Positions 1-9,531 of a stretch of 64,000 bases of DNA are shown in pieces (the stretch's first letter is position 1; each line of letters opens with the position of its first letter). A program made the translations under genes and the position numbers. Source of the DNA: Bradyrhizobium sp. KBS0727 (GTDB taxonomy: Bacteria > Pseudomonadota > Alphaproteobacteria > Rhizobiales > Xanthobacteraceae); contig NZ_CP042176.1 of assembly GCF_005937885.2 (NCBI RefSeq), positions 5,513,501 to 5,577,500 on the forward strand. Reading direction: 5' to 3'. The notes beneath the pieces are model-generated. The model saw only the letters and a program-made list of their open reading frames with translations. It searched no databases and was not told the DNA's origin.

Positions 1-1281
1 ATCCTGGTGCGGGCCTCGTTCCAGATGCGCGAGTTCGAAGATCGCTTCGTCACGCTCGGCCTGTCCTACCGCGTGATTGGCGGTCCAAGGTTCTATGAAC
101 GCGCGGAAATCCGCGATGCCCTCGCCTACCTGCGCGTGATCAATTCGCCCGCCGACGATCTCGCCTTCGAGCGTATCGTCAACGTGCCCAAACGCGGCCT
201 CGGCGACGCCACCGTGCAGATGCTGCACGACCACGCCCGCAAGCGTCGCATCCCCCTGTTCGAAGCCGCGCGGGCGGTGGTCGAGACCGACGAGTTGAAG
301 CCGAAGGCGCGCGGATCGTTGCGCGACCTCATCCAGCATTTCGACCGCTGGCGCGCCCGGCGCGAGGTGACCTCGCATACGGAGTTGGCCGAAATCGTGC
401 TCGACGAGAGCGGCTACACCGACATGTGGCAGAAGGACCGCTCGGCCGACGCCGCAGGCCGCCTGGACAACCTGAAGGAACTGGTGCGCTCGATGGAGGA
501 GTTCGAGAACCTGCAGGGTTTCCTCGAACATATCTCGCTGGTGATGGACCGCGACGGCGGGCCCGACGAGGAAGCGGTGTCGCTGATGACGCTGCATTCC
601 GCCAAGGGCCTCGAATTCGACAACGTGTTCCTGCCCGGCTGGGAAGAAGGCCTGTTTCCGAGCCAGCGCACGCTCGACGAACAGGGCCGCGCCGGCCTCG
701 AGGAAGAGCGGCGCCTGGCCCATGTTGGCCTGACCCGCGCGCGCCGCCGCGCCAAGCTCTATTTCGCCACCAACCGGCGCATTCACGGCACCTGGTCGAC
801 CACGATCCCGTCGCGCTTCCTCGACGAATTGCCGTCAGCGAATGTCGAGATCACGGAGTCCAAGGGCGGCTCCGGCTGGGGCGGCAGCGGCGGCTATGGC
901 GCCTCGCGTTTCGACAACGTCGAATCCTTCGGCTCCAGCTACACGACGCCGGGCTGGCAGCGCGCGCAGGCCAATCGCGCCAAAAATCGCGGCGGCGGCG
1001 GACAGGCGCGCGGCGGCTTCGACGAAGCCCAGTCGTCCTACGGCAGCTCGCGCGGCGAAACCGGCGGCTTCGCGCGCAACAAGCGCGGCCCGATGGTGAT
1101 CGAAGGCGAACTGGTCGCGAAATCCACCGGCACCGTTTCCGAATTCTCGCTGGAGGACCGCGTGTTTCACCAGAAATTCGGCTACGGCCACGTGGTGAAG
1201 GTCGACGGCAACAAGCTGACGATCGCGTTCGAGAAAGCCGGCGAGAAGAAGGTGGTCGATAGCTTCGTCGAGCGGGTTTAG
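1..1281 (+). CDS. uvrD: UvrD/PcrA-type ATP-dependent DNA helicase, C-terminal part (5' end outside window)
   Basis: The reading frame is open from base 1, so the gene starts outside the window and the N-terminal Walker A half is missing. Visible superfamily 1 helicase motifs are the LHSAKGLEFD block (about residues 198-207 of the visible part) and the EERRLAHVGLTRAR block (about 235-248). A glycine-rich linker follows (about 285-375), then a small C-terminal domain of the kind that ends UvrD/PcrA proteins (DRVFHQKFGYGHVVKV). The family unwinds DNA 3' to 5' in nucleotide excision and mismatch repair. The assignment to UvrD/PcrA rather than Rep rests on the C-terminal tail. It stands alone, with a different gene type downstream. 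Confidence 0.93.
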   Translation: MLVRASFQMREFEDRFVTLGLSYRVIGGPRFYERAEIRDALAYLRVINSPADDLAFERIVNVPKRGLGDATVQMLHDHARKRRIPLFEAARAVVETDELKPKARGSLRDLIQHFDRWRARREVTSHTELAEIVLDESGYTDMWQKDRSADAAGRLDNLKELVRSMEEFENLQGFLEHISLVMDRDGGPDEEAVSLMTLHSAKGLEFDNVFLPGWEEGLFPSQRTLDEQGRAGLEEERRLAHVGLTRARRRAKLYFATNRRIHGTWSTTIPSRFLDELPSANVEITESKGGSGWGGSGGYGASRFDNVESFGSSYTTPGWQRAQANRAKNRGGGGQARGGFDEAQSSYGSSRGETGGFARNKRGPMVIEGELVAKSTGTVSEFSLEDRVFHQKFGYGHVVKVDGNKLTIAFEKAGEKKVVDSFVERV

Positions 1282-1435
1282 CCCCCCTCGAAAGCCGCCT
1301 GCACGGCCCGCCCTCGGCCGGAAACGCCCGCGAACTGCGTGGCATTTGAACGAATTGTTAGACCGAAAAATCGCAGGTGCCGAAGTAGCTTTCGGCCCAG
1401 CGATCATTGGGTCCGTTCATCAGAGTTATCAAGAA

Positions 1436-2557
1436 ATGACCAAGGTAAATCCATTTCTCCGCGACCTCGACGAGGTCGTGGCGCGCGGCACCCCGGAGAG
1501 CCGGGCGCGGGCGTTGTGGCATACCACCGATCTGATGATGGCGGGCCGGCATAGCGAGGATGAAATCTGGACCCTCGGCGCCGTCATCGGCCGGCTCGCG
1601 GACGAGATCGAGGTCGCGGCCCGCGCGCAACTCGCCAAGCGGCTGGCCCGCTTCAACGATGCGCCGGTCAATGTCATCCACAAGCTCGCCTTTGACGATT
1701 CGATCGATGTCGCGGGCCCGGTGCTCAAGGAGTCCGAACGGCTCGAGCCGTACGCCATGGTCGCCAATATCTGCCTCAAGAGCCAGTCGCACTTGCTCGC
1801 GATCTCGAAACGGGAATCCCTGGTCGAGATGGTAACAGACGTGCTCGTGACCCGCGGCAACCAGGAGGTCATGACCTCCGTCGCCTCCAACAAGGGTGCA
1901 CGGTTCTCGGAGAGCGGGTTCCGGCACATGATCGAGCATGCCGAGGGCAATTCCGTTCTCGCCGAGCGATTAGGTCTGCGCCAGGACATTCCGAAGCACA
2001 TTTTCCAGCAACTGGTTACAAGCGCGTCCGACGAGGTGAGAAAGCGGCTCCAGCGCGAGCGTCCCGAGATGGTCGATCAGATCCAGTCGACGGTAGCCGT
2101 CGTCGCCGGCGAGTTGCAGTCCAGGCTCGGCCCGATGGCGAAGAGTTACGCCATCGCGAAGCTGGCCGTGACCGCCCTGCATCGACAGGGCAAGCTGCAT
2201 GAGAACACCATTTCCGGCTACGCACGCGCCCGCAGACTTGAAGAAGTCACGATCGGTCTGGCCCTGCTGTGCAAGCTGCCTGAAGATGCGATTGAACGGG
2301 CCCTATCGGACACGAACCGGGAAATGCTGCTGGTTCTGACCAAAGCCCTCGGCTTTTCGTGGGCGACAGCGATGTCGCTGCTTTTTCTGGGCGCCTGGGA
2401 TTACCGTATCGGCGCGCGCGAACTGAAAGGCCTGGAAAGCGAGTTCGGCTGCCTCAACATCGAGACATCGCGCAGCGTCCTGAAGGCCTGTCAAGCTCGC
2501 AACAACCCCGGCGATGCCAACGCCGGTGCAAAGACACCCGCGCTTGCCGCGCGTTGA
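1436..2557 (+). CDS. DUF2336 family protein
   Basis: A 373-residue, mostly alpha-helical, HEAT-like soluble protein matching the DUF2336 family frequent in Bradyrhizobium and Rhodopseudomonas; its function is not established. I chose the ATG at 1436 because the protein then begins MTKVNPFLRDLDEVV, as relatives do. An in-frame TTG at 1346 would add 30 residues, and neither start has a strong Shine-Dalgarno. No membrane segment or signal peptide is visible. It is not obviously in an operon, since the gap to the next gene is about 200 bp. Confidence 0.75.
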   Translation: MTKVNPFLRDLDEVVARGTPESRARALWHTTDLMMAGRHSEDEIWTLGAVIGRLADEIEVAARAQLAKRLARFNDAPVNVIHKLAFDDSIDVAGPVLKESERLEPYAMVANICLKSQSHLLAISKRESLVEMVTDVLVTRGNQEVMTSVASNKGARFSESGFRHMIEHAEGNSVLAERLGLRQDIPKHIFQQLVTSASDEVRKRLQRERPEMVDQIQSTVAVVAGELQSRLGPMAKSYAIAKLAVTALHRQGKLHENTISGYARARRLEEVTIGLALLCKLPEDAIERALSDTNREMLLVLTKALGFSWATAMSLLFLGAWDYRIGARELKGLESEFGCLNIETSRSVLKACQARNNPGDANAGAKTPALAAR

Positions 2558-2763
2558 GATACCGGATGCGGATTTCGCCGGGCAGATATCCGGCAACGCC
2601 CTGAATTGTGGCAGCAAGCTATTTCCGGCCTGAACCGATCCCGGCTGAGCGGCGCTTGCGCGGCCGCATCCGAGTTCCTATCTGTTGAAACTCGCCCCGA
2701 GATCAGGCCTGCGCCGCCTTTTGATCGCTTCCCGCATTTTCCGGTCAACTCATCAAGCTCGCC

Positions 2764-3683
<920 letters not shown>

Positions 3684-3687
<4 letters not shown>

Positions 3688-4445
3688 ATTTCCGGGCGAT
3701 CCGCGCGATCTATCTGTTCGAAATGGCGCGTACCTGGCGCACGCTGCTGCAGAGCATCGTCTCGCCTGTGGTGTCGACCTCGCTGTATTTCGTGGTGTTC
3801 GGCGCCGCGATCGGCTCGCGCATCACGCAGGTCGAAGGCGTCAGTTACGGTACCTTCATCGTGCCGGGGCTGGTGATGCTGTCGGTGCTGACCCAGAGCA
3901 TCGCCAACGCGTCGTTCGGAATCTACTTTCCGAAGTTCGTCGGCACCATCTATGAAATATTGTCGGCGCCGATCTCCTATTTCGAGATCGTGATCGGCTA
4001 TGTCGGCGCGGCCGCGACCAAATCGATCATCCTCGGCCTGATCATTCTCGCCACCGCGGCCCTGTTCGTGCCGCTGCAGATCCATCACCCCTGGTGGATG
4101 CTGACCTTCCTGGTGCTGACGGCGGTGACCTTCAGCCTGTTCGGCTTCATCATCGGCATCTGGGCCGACGGTTTCGAAAAGCTGCAGATGATCCCGATGC
4201 TGGTGGTGACGCCGCTGACGTTCCTCGGCGGCAGCTTCTACTCGGTCAACATGCTGCCGTCGGGCTGGCGCACCATCACGCTGCTCAATCCGGTGGTCTA
4301 TCTGATCTCGGGTTTCCGCTGGAGCTTCTACGAGATCGCCGATGTCAGCGTCGGCTTGAGCATCGGCGTCACGCTCGGCTTCCTCGTGGTCTGCATGGTC
4401 CTGGTGTGGTGGATCTTCAAGACCGGCTACCGGCTGAAGAACTGA
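3684..4445 (+). CDS. ABC-2 type transporter permease (YadH-like)
   Basis: A 253-residue inner-membrane protein with about six hydrophobic segments and the ABC-2 family signature around GTFIVPGLVMLSV, PLTFLGGSFYSVNMLP and NPVVYLISGFRW, closely matching the layout of YadH. It overlaps the preceding ATPase gene by four bases (ATGA) and would supply the membrane half of the same exporter. The family exports lipids, polysaccharides or drugs; the substrate cannot be read from the sequence. The length is typical. Confidence 0.9.
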
Positions 4446-4798
4446 GGCGCGAGGACACAGCGACCGCGGTCCGGAATTCCGAACACGCCCTTGACCGCGC
4501 CCACGGTGCCGCCAACCGGGCCGGCGATCCGGTTACCTTCATGGGAGCCCTCCTGCGCGCCGCGCACAATGCCTTGGGCGCGTCCGGCATAGGTGAAGGC
4601 TGCCGCTCGCGAAAAAATCAGCGGCGCCAACCCAATCAGCCGCGGCGCTGCCTTGATTGCGCCGTGAGGCGCATTAACGATGCGTCCGCAGGCTACTGGA
4701 ACGAAAGCCGGATTCCGGGCATATTGGATGCCGGGGGACGGAGAAGCGGTGCTGCAAGCGTGGGCTCTTTATCAAGAGACCTGGAGGCCAAAGGTAAA
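4446..4798. other. 353-bp intergenic stretch with a possible gene relic
   Basis: No full gene is visible. On the minus strand a 67-codon frame (4427-4630) carries a short glycine-zipper-like stretch (EGNRIAGPVGGTVGAV) reminiscent of small Gly-rich secreted proteins of Bradyrhizobium. It has no signal peptide and no ribosome-binding site, and it runs into the end of the permease gene, so it may be a decayed remnant. The last 25 bases hold the ribosome-binding site (GGAGG) of the L,D-transpeptidase gene. Confidence 0.35.
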
Positions 4799-5575
4799 AT
4801 GCGTTCCTTCCTCATTGCTTTCAGCGCGCTGGCGCTGCTCGCCTCAGGCGCCGCGCAAGCCAAGGTCGCCATCACCATCGACAAGGATAACCAGCAGATG
4901 ACCGTCGCCGTCGATGGCGTCGAGCGTTATCACTGGCCGGTATCGTCAGGCATTCCCTCGCGTGAGACGCCGAGCGGCAGTTTCCGCGCCTTCCGCATGG
5001 AAGAAGACCACTTCTCCAAGGAATTCGACGACGCGCCGATGCCGCATTCGATCTTCTTCACGAAGGTCGGCCACGCCATTCACGGCACCGATTCCGTCGG
5101 CCGTCTCGGCACCCCCGCCTCGCACGGCTGCGTGCGGCTGTCGCGCGACAACGCCTCGACGCTGTATGCGCTGGTGCAGCAGGAAGGCGTGCTCAACACC
5201 ACGGTGACGCTGACCGGCTCTGCCCAGGTCGCGTTGGCGCGCAATCCGAAACCGCGCACCAACAATGCCGTCGCGCGCCGCGCCCCGCAGTCGCAATACG
5301 ACCAGCAATATGATTCCGCCGGCGATCCCGTCGTGATCACGCCGCAGCAGCGCACGGTGCCGGTGCAGCGCGCCGACGACGGCTACATCTATCCGGCCGA
5401 CGGCTCTTCCAACGAGGCGCGCTATCCGGCGCCGCCGAGCCGCCGCGTCTACGACACCCAAGCCTATCAGCAGCAGCAATATTACGGTAACCGCGGCTAC
5501 GCCCCGGCGCCGCAGGGTTACTACCAGCAGCGCCCGCAATATCAGCCGCGCGGGCTGTTCACCTATCAGGATTAA
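4799..5575 (+). CDS. Secreted L,D-transpeptidase (YkuD domain)
   Basis: A 258-residue protein with a Sec signal peptide (residues 1-21, cut after AQA), then a YkuD catalytic domain (about 22-145) with His95/Gly in HGTDS and the active-site motif SHGCVRLS carrying Cys111. The last 110 residues are a Gln/Tyr/Pro-rich low-complexity tail. The enzyme would form 3-3 cross-links in peptidoglycan or attach proteins to it in the periplasm. The ATG at 4799 was chosen because it follows GGAGG at a good distance and starts the signal peptide; the frame is open far upstream but not coding-like. Confidence 0.92.
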   Translation: MRSFLIAFSALALLASGAAQAKVAITIDKDNQQMTVAVDGVERYHWPVSSGIPSRETPSGSFRAFRMEEDHFSKEFDDAPMPHSIFFTKVGHAIHGTDSVGRLGTPASHGCVRLSRDNASTLYALVQQEGVLNTTVTLTGSAQVALARNPKPRTNNAVARRAPQSQYDQQYDSAGDPVVITPQQRTVPVQRADDGYIYPADGSSNEARYPAPPSRRVYDTQAYQQQQYYGNRGYAPAPQGYYQQRPQYQPRGLFTYQD

Positions 5576-5598
5576 CCGGGCGCATCGCTGGCGCTAGC

Positions 5599-6057
5599 TC
5601 ACCCGTCGGTCGCGCCCGCAAGCGGGCTGCCGCGCTGAACCGTCAGCCGCGATTTCTGCCAGGCCTCGTGAAGCGCCATGCCCGCGGCCATCGCCACCGC
5701 GAAGACGATGACACCGGGCGACAGCGTTGCGAGACTCTCCAGCGCCGGTCCCGGGCACAGGCCGACCAGGCCCCATCCAACACCGAACAGCGCAGCGCCC
5801 GCCACCAGCGGCAGGTCGATCTCCGATTTGCTTGGCCAGAAATATTGACTGGCCAGCCATGGCTGCGAACGCTGTTTGGCCAGCATGAATCCGGGCACCG
5901 AAACCGCGAGCGCCGCGGCCATCACCACGGCGAGGCTCGGATCCCAGGCGCCGAAGATATCGAGGAAGCCCAGCACTTTGGTCGGCTGCACCATGCCGGC
6001 GATGAGCAGCCCCGCACCGAAGATCAGACCGCAAACCAGGGGCGCAATGATCCACAT
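5599..6057 (-). CDS. YeeE/YedE family membrane protein, C-terminal half-type subunit
   Basis: A 152-residue membrane protein with about four hydrophobic segments and the conserved GVGWGLVGLCPGPALES motif (Cys101) of the second half of YeeE/YedE sulfur transporters. The start lies three bases after the stop of the partner gene (6061-6486), so the two are one operon and together equal one full-length YeeE. Family members import thiosulfate or related sulfur species through a chain of conserved cysteines. Here the two halves are separate genes, as is common in Proteobacteria. Confidence 0.87.
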   Translation of the reverse strand: MWIIAPLVCGLIFGAGLLIAGMVQPTKVLGFLDIFGAWDPSLAVVMAAALAVSVPGFMLAKQRSQPWLASQYFWPSKSEIDLPLVAGAALFGVGWGLVGLCPGPALESLATLSPGVIVFAVAMAAGMALHEAWQKSRLTVQRGSPLAGATDG

Positions 6058-6060
6058 GGT

Positions 6061-6486
6061 TCAGCCTCCCAGAACATGATGCGTGATGGCTACCGTGATC
6101 ACGGCCGTCGCCATGAAGACGATGGTGGCTGCAATCGAGCGCATCGACAGCCGTCCGATGCCGCAAATGCCGTGCCCCGAGGTGCAGCCACCGCCGAGCC
6201 GGGTGCCGAAGCCGACCAGCAGCCCTGCGGCTGCTATCACCACCCAGCTCGCCGGCAGTTTGGGCGGCGCCATCCCGTGGCCGATCCAGCCGGCGATGAC
6301 GGGCGCCAGAATGAGCCCCGCGATAAAGGCGATGCGCCAGCCTTTGTCCTCGCCGCGCAGATTGAGCAGGCCGCCGAAGATGCCGCTGATGCCGGCAATG
6401 CGGCCGGTCAGCAGCATCAGCAACACGGCGGAAAGGCCGATCAGCATGCCGCCGATCGCGGCCGATAGGGGCGTGAAATTGGCCAT
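6061..6486 (-). CDS. YeeE/YedE family membrane protein, N-terminal half-type subunit
   Basis: A 141-residue membrane protein carrying the family motif GFGTRLGGGCTSGHGICG with Cys101 and Cys108, the residues thought to relay sulfur compounds across the membrane. The ATG at 6486 is chosen for its AGGAAA ribosome-binding site; the longer open frame upstream (to 6585) reads through non-coding sequence. It is the first gene of a two-gene operon with 5599-6057. The promoter must lie in the 120 bp shared with the divergent AhpD-like gene, which suggests a functional link. Confidence 0.87.
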   Translation of the reverse strand: MANFTPLSAAIGGMLIGLSAVLLMLLTGRIAGISGIFGGLLNLRGEDKGWRIAFIAGLILAPVIAGWIGHGMAPPKLPASWVVIAAAGLLVGFGTRLGGGCTSGHGICGIGRLSMRSIAATIVFMATAVITVAITHHVLGG

Positions 6487-6608
6487 GGCGAGTTTCCTGC
6501 AATTGTTGACGTACCCTGAATCATAGATGTGCCCGAAGCGTTGATCCATCGCAATGCCGGCCAGGCGACTGCTGGTTATGGACAATCAGCAATTCAAGAG
6601 GCAAATCG

Positions 6609-6980
6609 ATGAACAACTGGCCGCAGCAAACTACCGAATTGAGCTCCCTCCTGCGCGACCTTCGCGGCACAGCTCCCGACGTTATGAAGGCGTTCGCGGG
6701 CATTGCGAAGGCGGCGACCACCTCGAAGGCTCTGGACGGCAAGACCAAGGAGCTGATTGCGCTAGGCATCGCGGTAGCGGTGCGCTGCGACGACTGCATT
6801 GCCTTTCACGCCAAGGCCGCCGTGGAGCATGGCGCCAGCCGGGATGAAGTGAGCGAGACACTGGGCATGGCGATCTATATGGGCGCGGGCCCCTCGGTAA
6901 TGTATGCGAGCCACGCGCTGGAAGCATTCACGCAATTCGAGGCCCAGTCCGCGCCGAAGGCAGTCGCCGCGTCATTATGA
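6609..6980 (+). CDS. AhpD-like carboxymuconolactone decarboxylase family protein
   Basis: A 123-residue all-alpha protein of the CMD/AhpD family. It has the redox-active CXXC pair Cys60-Asp-Asp-Cys63 followed by His67, as in alkylhydroperoxidase AhpD-type proteins. It would act as a cytoplasmic thiol-dependent reductase, possibly of organic peroxides, but the substrate is not shown. The gene is divergent from the YeeE pair and shares its upstream region. A short single-domain length is normal for this group. Confidence 0.87.
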   Translation: MNNWPQQTTELSSLLRDLRGTAPDVMKAFAGIAKAATTSKALDGKTKELIALGIAVAVRCDDCIAFHAKAAVEHGASRDEVSETLGMAIYMGAGPSVMYASHALEAFTQFEAQSAPKAVAASL

Positions 6981-7002
6981 CGAAGCCGAAGCCTCCCGCC
7001 GT

Positions 7003-9285
7003 TCACTGCTCGCCGTCGCGCAGCCGCCGCCATACCGCGCCGAGCACGTTGGAATAGTCGTCGGTCCACACCCGTTGCTTTTCGTCCGCCTCGGTCTCGG
7101 CCCATTTGTCCGACGACGCGAGGCTGCCGACATCGGCCTCTTCCCGCGCCGATACCACGACCGAGGTCGAGAAGATGTACTCGTTGTCGCGGCCGGAATC
7201 CTCGCTGTAGACCCAGCTCTTCATGTCGTTGGCATCGGCGATGCCGACAATGACGCTGGCGAGTTCCAGATGCCGGTTGGAAACATGCATCACCACTGCG
7301 CCCTGCGGCGCCAGCTTTTCCTTGTAGATTTCCATCGCTTCTTCGGTTGCGAGATGGATCGGGATCGCATCCGACGAATAGGCGTCGACGATGATCAGGT
7401 CGTAGATGCCGTTGGGCTCGCGCGCAAAGGTCAGCCGGGCGTCGCCGATCACGGGCTTCAGGTTCGGCTCGCAGTTCTGGATATAGGTGAAGTATTTCGG
7501 ATCGCGTGCGGTATCGACCATCGACTGGTCGATCTCGAAAAACTTCCAGTCCTCGCCGGGCTCCGACGCGCAGGTCAACGTGCCCGACCCGAGCCCGATC
7601 ACCGCCACGCGCAGCGGCGCACCCTTGCGCTCGCGCACCGCCGTGATCGCCTGACCGATGCCGCCGTCCTTGTGGTAATAGGTGATCGCCTCGGGCCGGC
7701 CGGTGACGGGGGTGCCGTCGTCATTCTTGAATTTTTCGGCGCCGTGTATCGTCGTGCCGTGCATCAGCACGTGATACTGCCCGTTCGGCGTTACCACGAT
7801 CTTGTGGACGCCGAAGAAGCTGCGCACGGTCTCCACCCGCCCGTCGTCGGAGGGATAGGCGCGCAGCAGCAGCAGCGCGACCGCGACGGTGGCAAAAATC
7901 TTCCAGCGACTGACGTTAAGTCCGAGCGCCAGCAGCGCCGAGAGCACGCCAACCGCGCCGATCACCCACACCCGATGATCTTCGATCCAGTTGAACAGTT
8001 TTCCGGTCGAATAAGTCGGCGCGATCAGCGCCACCGCCAGCACGGCGAGGAACGGCCAGTACCAGCCGCTCCAGCGCGGCAGCCGCTCATTCCCGGACGG
8101 ACGGCACAACGCCGCCAGCGCCAGCAGGATCGGGTATTCGGCGACCCAGGAGAAGGTGAACGGTGCAATCAGGCCGGCGAACAACCCGCCGACCATGCCG
8201 CCGAACGACAGCGCGACATAGAATCCGGTGAGATATTTCGCCGCCGGCCGGGTTCGCGCCAGTTCGCCATGGCAGGCCATCGCGATGACGAAGAAGCAGA
8301 GCTGATGCCCGCCCAAGGTCAGCAGCAGATTCTGCTCGCCGCCGACCGCCAGCAGGATCACCACGCCGGCAATCGCAAGTGGCTGCGCCCGCAGCATCCA
8401 CTTGTGCGGCAACAGCGGCCGCGACTGGAACACCAGCACCCAGGTCAACAGGTAGAGTGACAGCGGCAACACCCACAGCAAGGGCGCGGCGGCGACGTCG
8501 GTCGAGATGTGCGCGGTCACGGCGATGAGGAGACCCGACGGCACCGCGGCCAGGAAGATCCATCGCGCGCGCACCATCCAGGATGGCGCCGGCGCGTCGG
8601 CGTCGTCGGCCGGCATGTTCAGCGCAGCGGCATTGGCCGGCGAGCGCAGCAGCAACATGCCGCACGCCGCGATCAGGACGATCAGCAGGCCGTAGCCGCC
8701 GGTCCAGATCAGGTTTTGCGTGCGCAGCGTGAACATCGGCTCCAGCAGGACCGGATAGGACAACAGCGCCAGAAAGCTGCCGATGTTCGAGGACGCATAG
8801 AGGAAATAGGGATCGGGGCCGTTGGGATGCCCGGTACGAACGAACCAGGCCTGCAGCAACGGATTGTTGGCGGCCAGCGCAAAGAACGGCAGCCCAATCG
8901 AGACCACAAACAGCCCGAGCAGCCAGAACGCATAGCCCGAGGTCGGCGGCTCGCCCCACCCTCCTGCGATCGACAGCGGCAGCGTCAGCAGCGCGATCGC
9001 GAGCAGCACCAGATGAACAGCTACGGGAATCGCGCGATTCTTGATCTGCATCAGGAAATGCGCATAGGCGTAGCCGCCGAGCAGCAGCGACTGGAAGAAC
9101 ACCATCGCCACCGACCACACCGCCGGCGAACCGCCGAGCCGTGGCAACACCATCTTGGTGAACAGGGGTTGCACCGAGAACAGCAGCAGCGCACTGACGA
9201 AGATCGCGGCGGTATAGACCGCCAGGATCAGCCGGTTTCGCGCGGCGGACGACCGGTCCGTGACGACGGATGGCTCAGAAATCAT
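7003..9285 (-). CDS. Membrane-anchored spermidine-synthase-like protein (fused MFS-like/SpeE-like)
   Basis: A 760-residue protein. The first 540 residues or so contain many hydrophobic segments. From about residue 560 there is a soluble Rossmann methyltransferase-like domain with VAVIGLGSGTLTC, the acidic FEIDQSM loop and the GDARL and DAYSSDAIP motifs of the spermidine synthase family. Such fusions are widespread in Bradyrhizobium; aminopropyl transfer has not been proved for them. The ATG at 9285 has a GGAG site and begins the first hydrophobic part; an upstream extension would read through a dispersed repeat. A second, quite different fusion of this type is at 35715-38156. Confidence 0.85.
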   Translation of the reverse strand: MISEPSVVTDRSSAARNRLILAVYTAAIFVSALLLFSVQPLFTKMVLPRLGGSPAVWSVAMVFFQSLLLGGYAYAHFLMQIKNRAIPVAVHLVLLAIALLTLPLSIAGGWGEPPTSGYAFWLLGLFVVSIGLPFFALAANNPLLQAWFVRTGHPNGPDPYFLYASSNIGSFLALLSYPVLLEPMFTLRTQNLIWTGGYGLLIVLIAACGMLLLRSPANAAALNMPADDADAPAPSWMVRARWIFLAAVPSGLLIAVTAHISTDVAAAPLLWVLPLSLYLLTWVLVFQSRPLLPHKWMLRAQPLAIAGVVILLAVGGEQNLLLTLGGHQLCFFVIAMACHGELARTRPAAKYLTGFYVALSFGGMVGGLFAGLIAPFTFSWVAEYPILLALAALCRPSGNERLPRWSGWYWPFLAVLAVALIAPTYSTGKLFNWIEDHRVWVIGAVGVLSALLALGLNVSRWKIFATVAVALLLLRAYPSDDGRVETVRSFFGVHKIVVTPNGQYHVLMHGTTIHGAEKFKNDDGTPVTGRPEAITYYHKDGGIGQAITAVRERKGAPLRVAVIGLGSGTLTCASEPGEDWKFFEIDQSMVDTARDPKYFTYIQNCEPNLKPVIGDARLTFAREPNGIYDLIIVDAYSSDAIPIHLATEEAMEIYKEKLAPQGAVVMHVSNRHLELASVIVGIADANDMKSWVYSEDSGRDNEYIFSTSVVVSAREEADVGSLASSDKWAETEADEKQRVWTDDYSNVLGAVWRRLRDGEQ

Positions 9286-9395
9286 GAAAGCTCCGGCTTG
9301 AACCCGGCGGGCGCCGGCGGCGGGAATTTGGCCACAGCGAGCCAGAGAGTGGACTTGAGCATATGGCATCACAGCGAGCAATGCGGGATAAGAGA

Positions 9396-9498
9396 CGTCG
9401 TTCCGGGGCGATGCAACGCCTCGAACCTCAGATGCGCAATTGCGCATCGGGGAACCTCGAGATTCCGGTCTGGTCCTTCGGACCATCCCGAAACGACG
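9396..9498. repeat. Dispersed palindromic repeat, family A, copy 1 (divergent)
   Basis: The element is bounded by CGTCGTTCCGGGGCG and its near-complement CCCGAAACGACG, with internal CTCGAGATTCC. It is an imperfect, longer member of the family seen seven more times in the window. It lies between the divergent SpeE-like gene and the FAD oxidoreductase gene, and the 5' extension of the SpeE-like frame is an artefact of reading through it. Confidence 0.8.
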
Positions 9499-9531
9499 AA
9501 CCCACGCTAATCAAACCTTCTTGAAGCGAAC

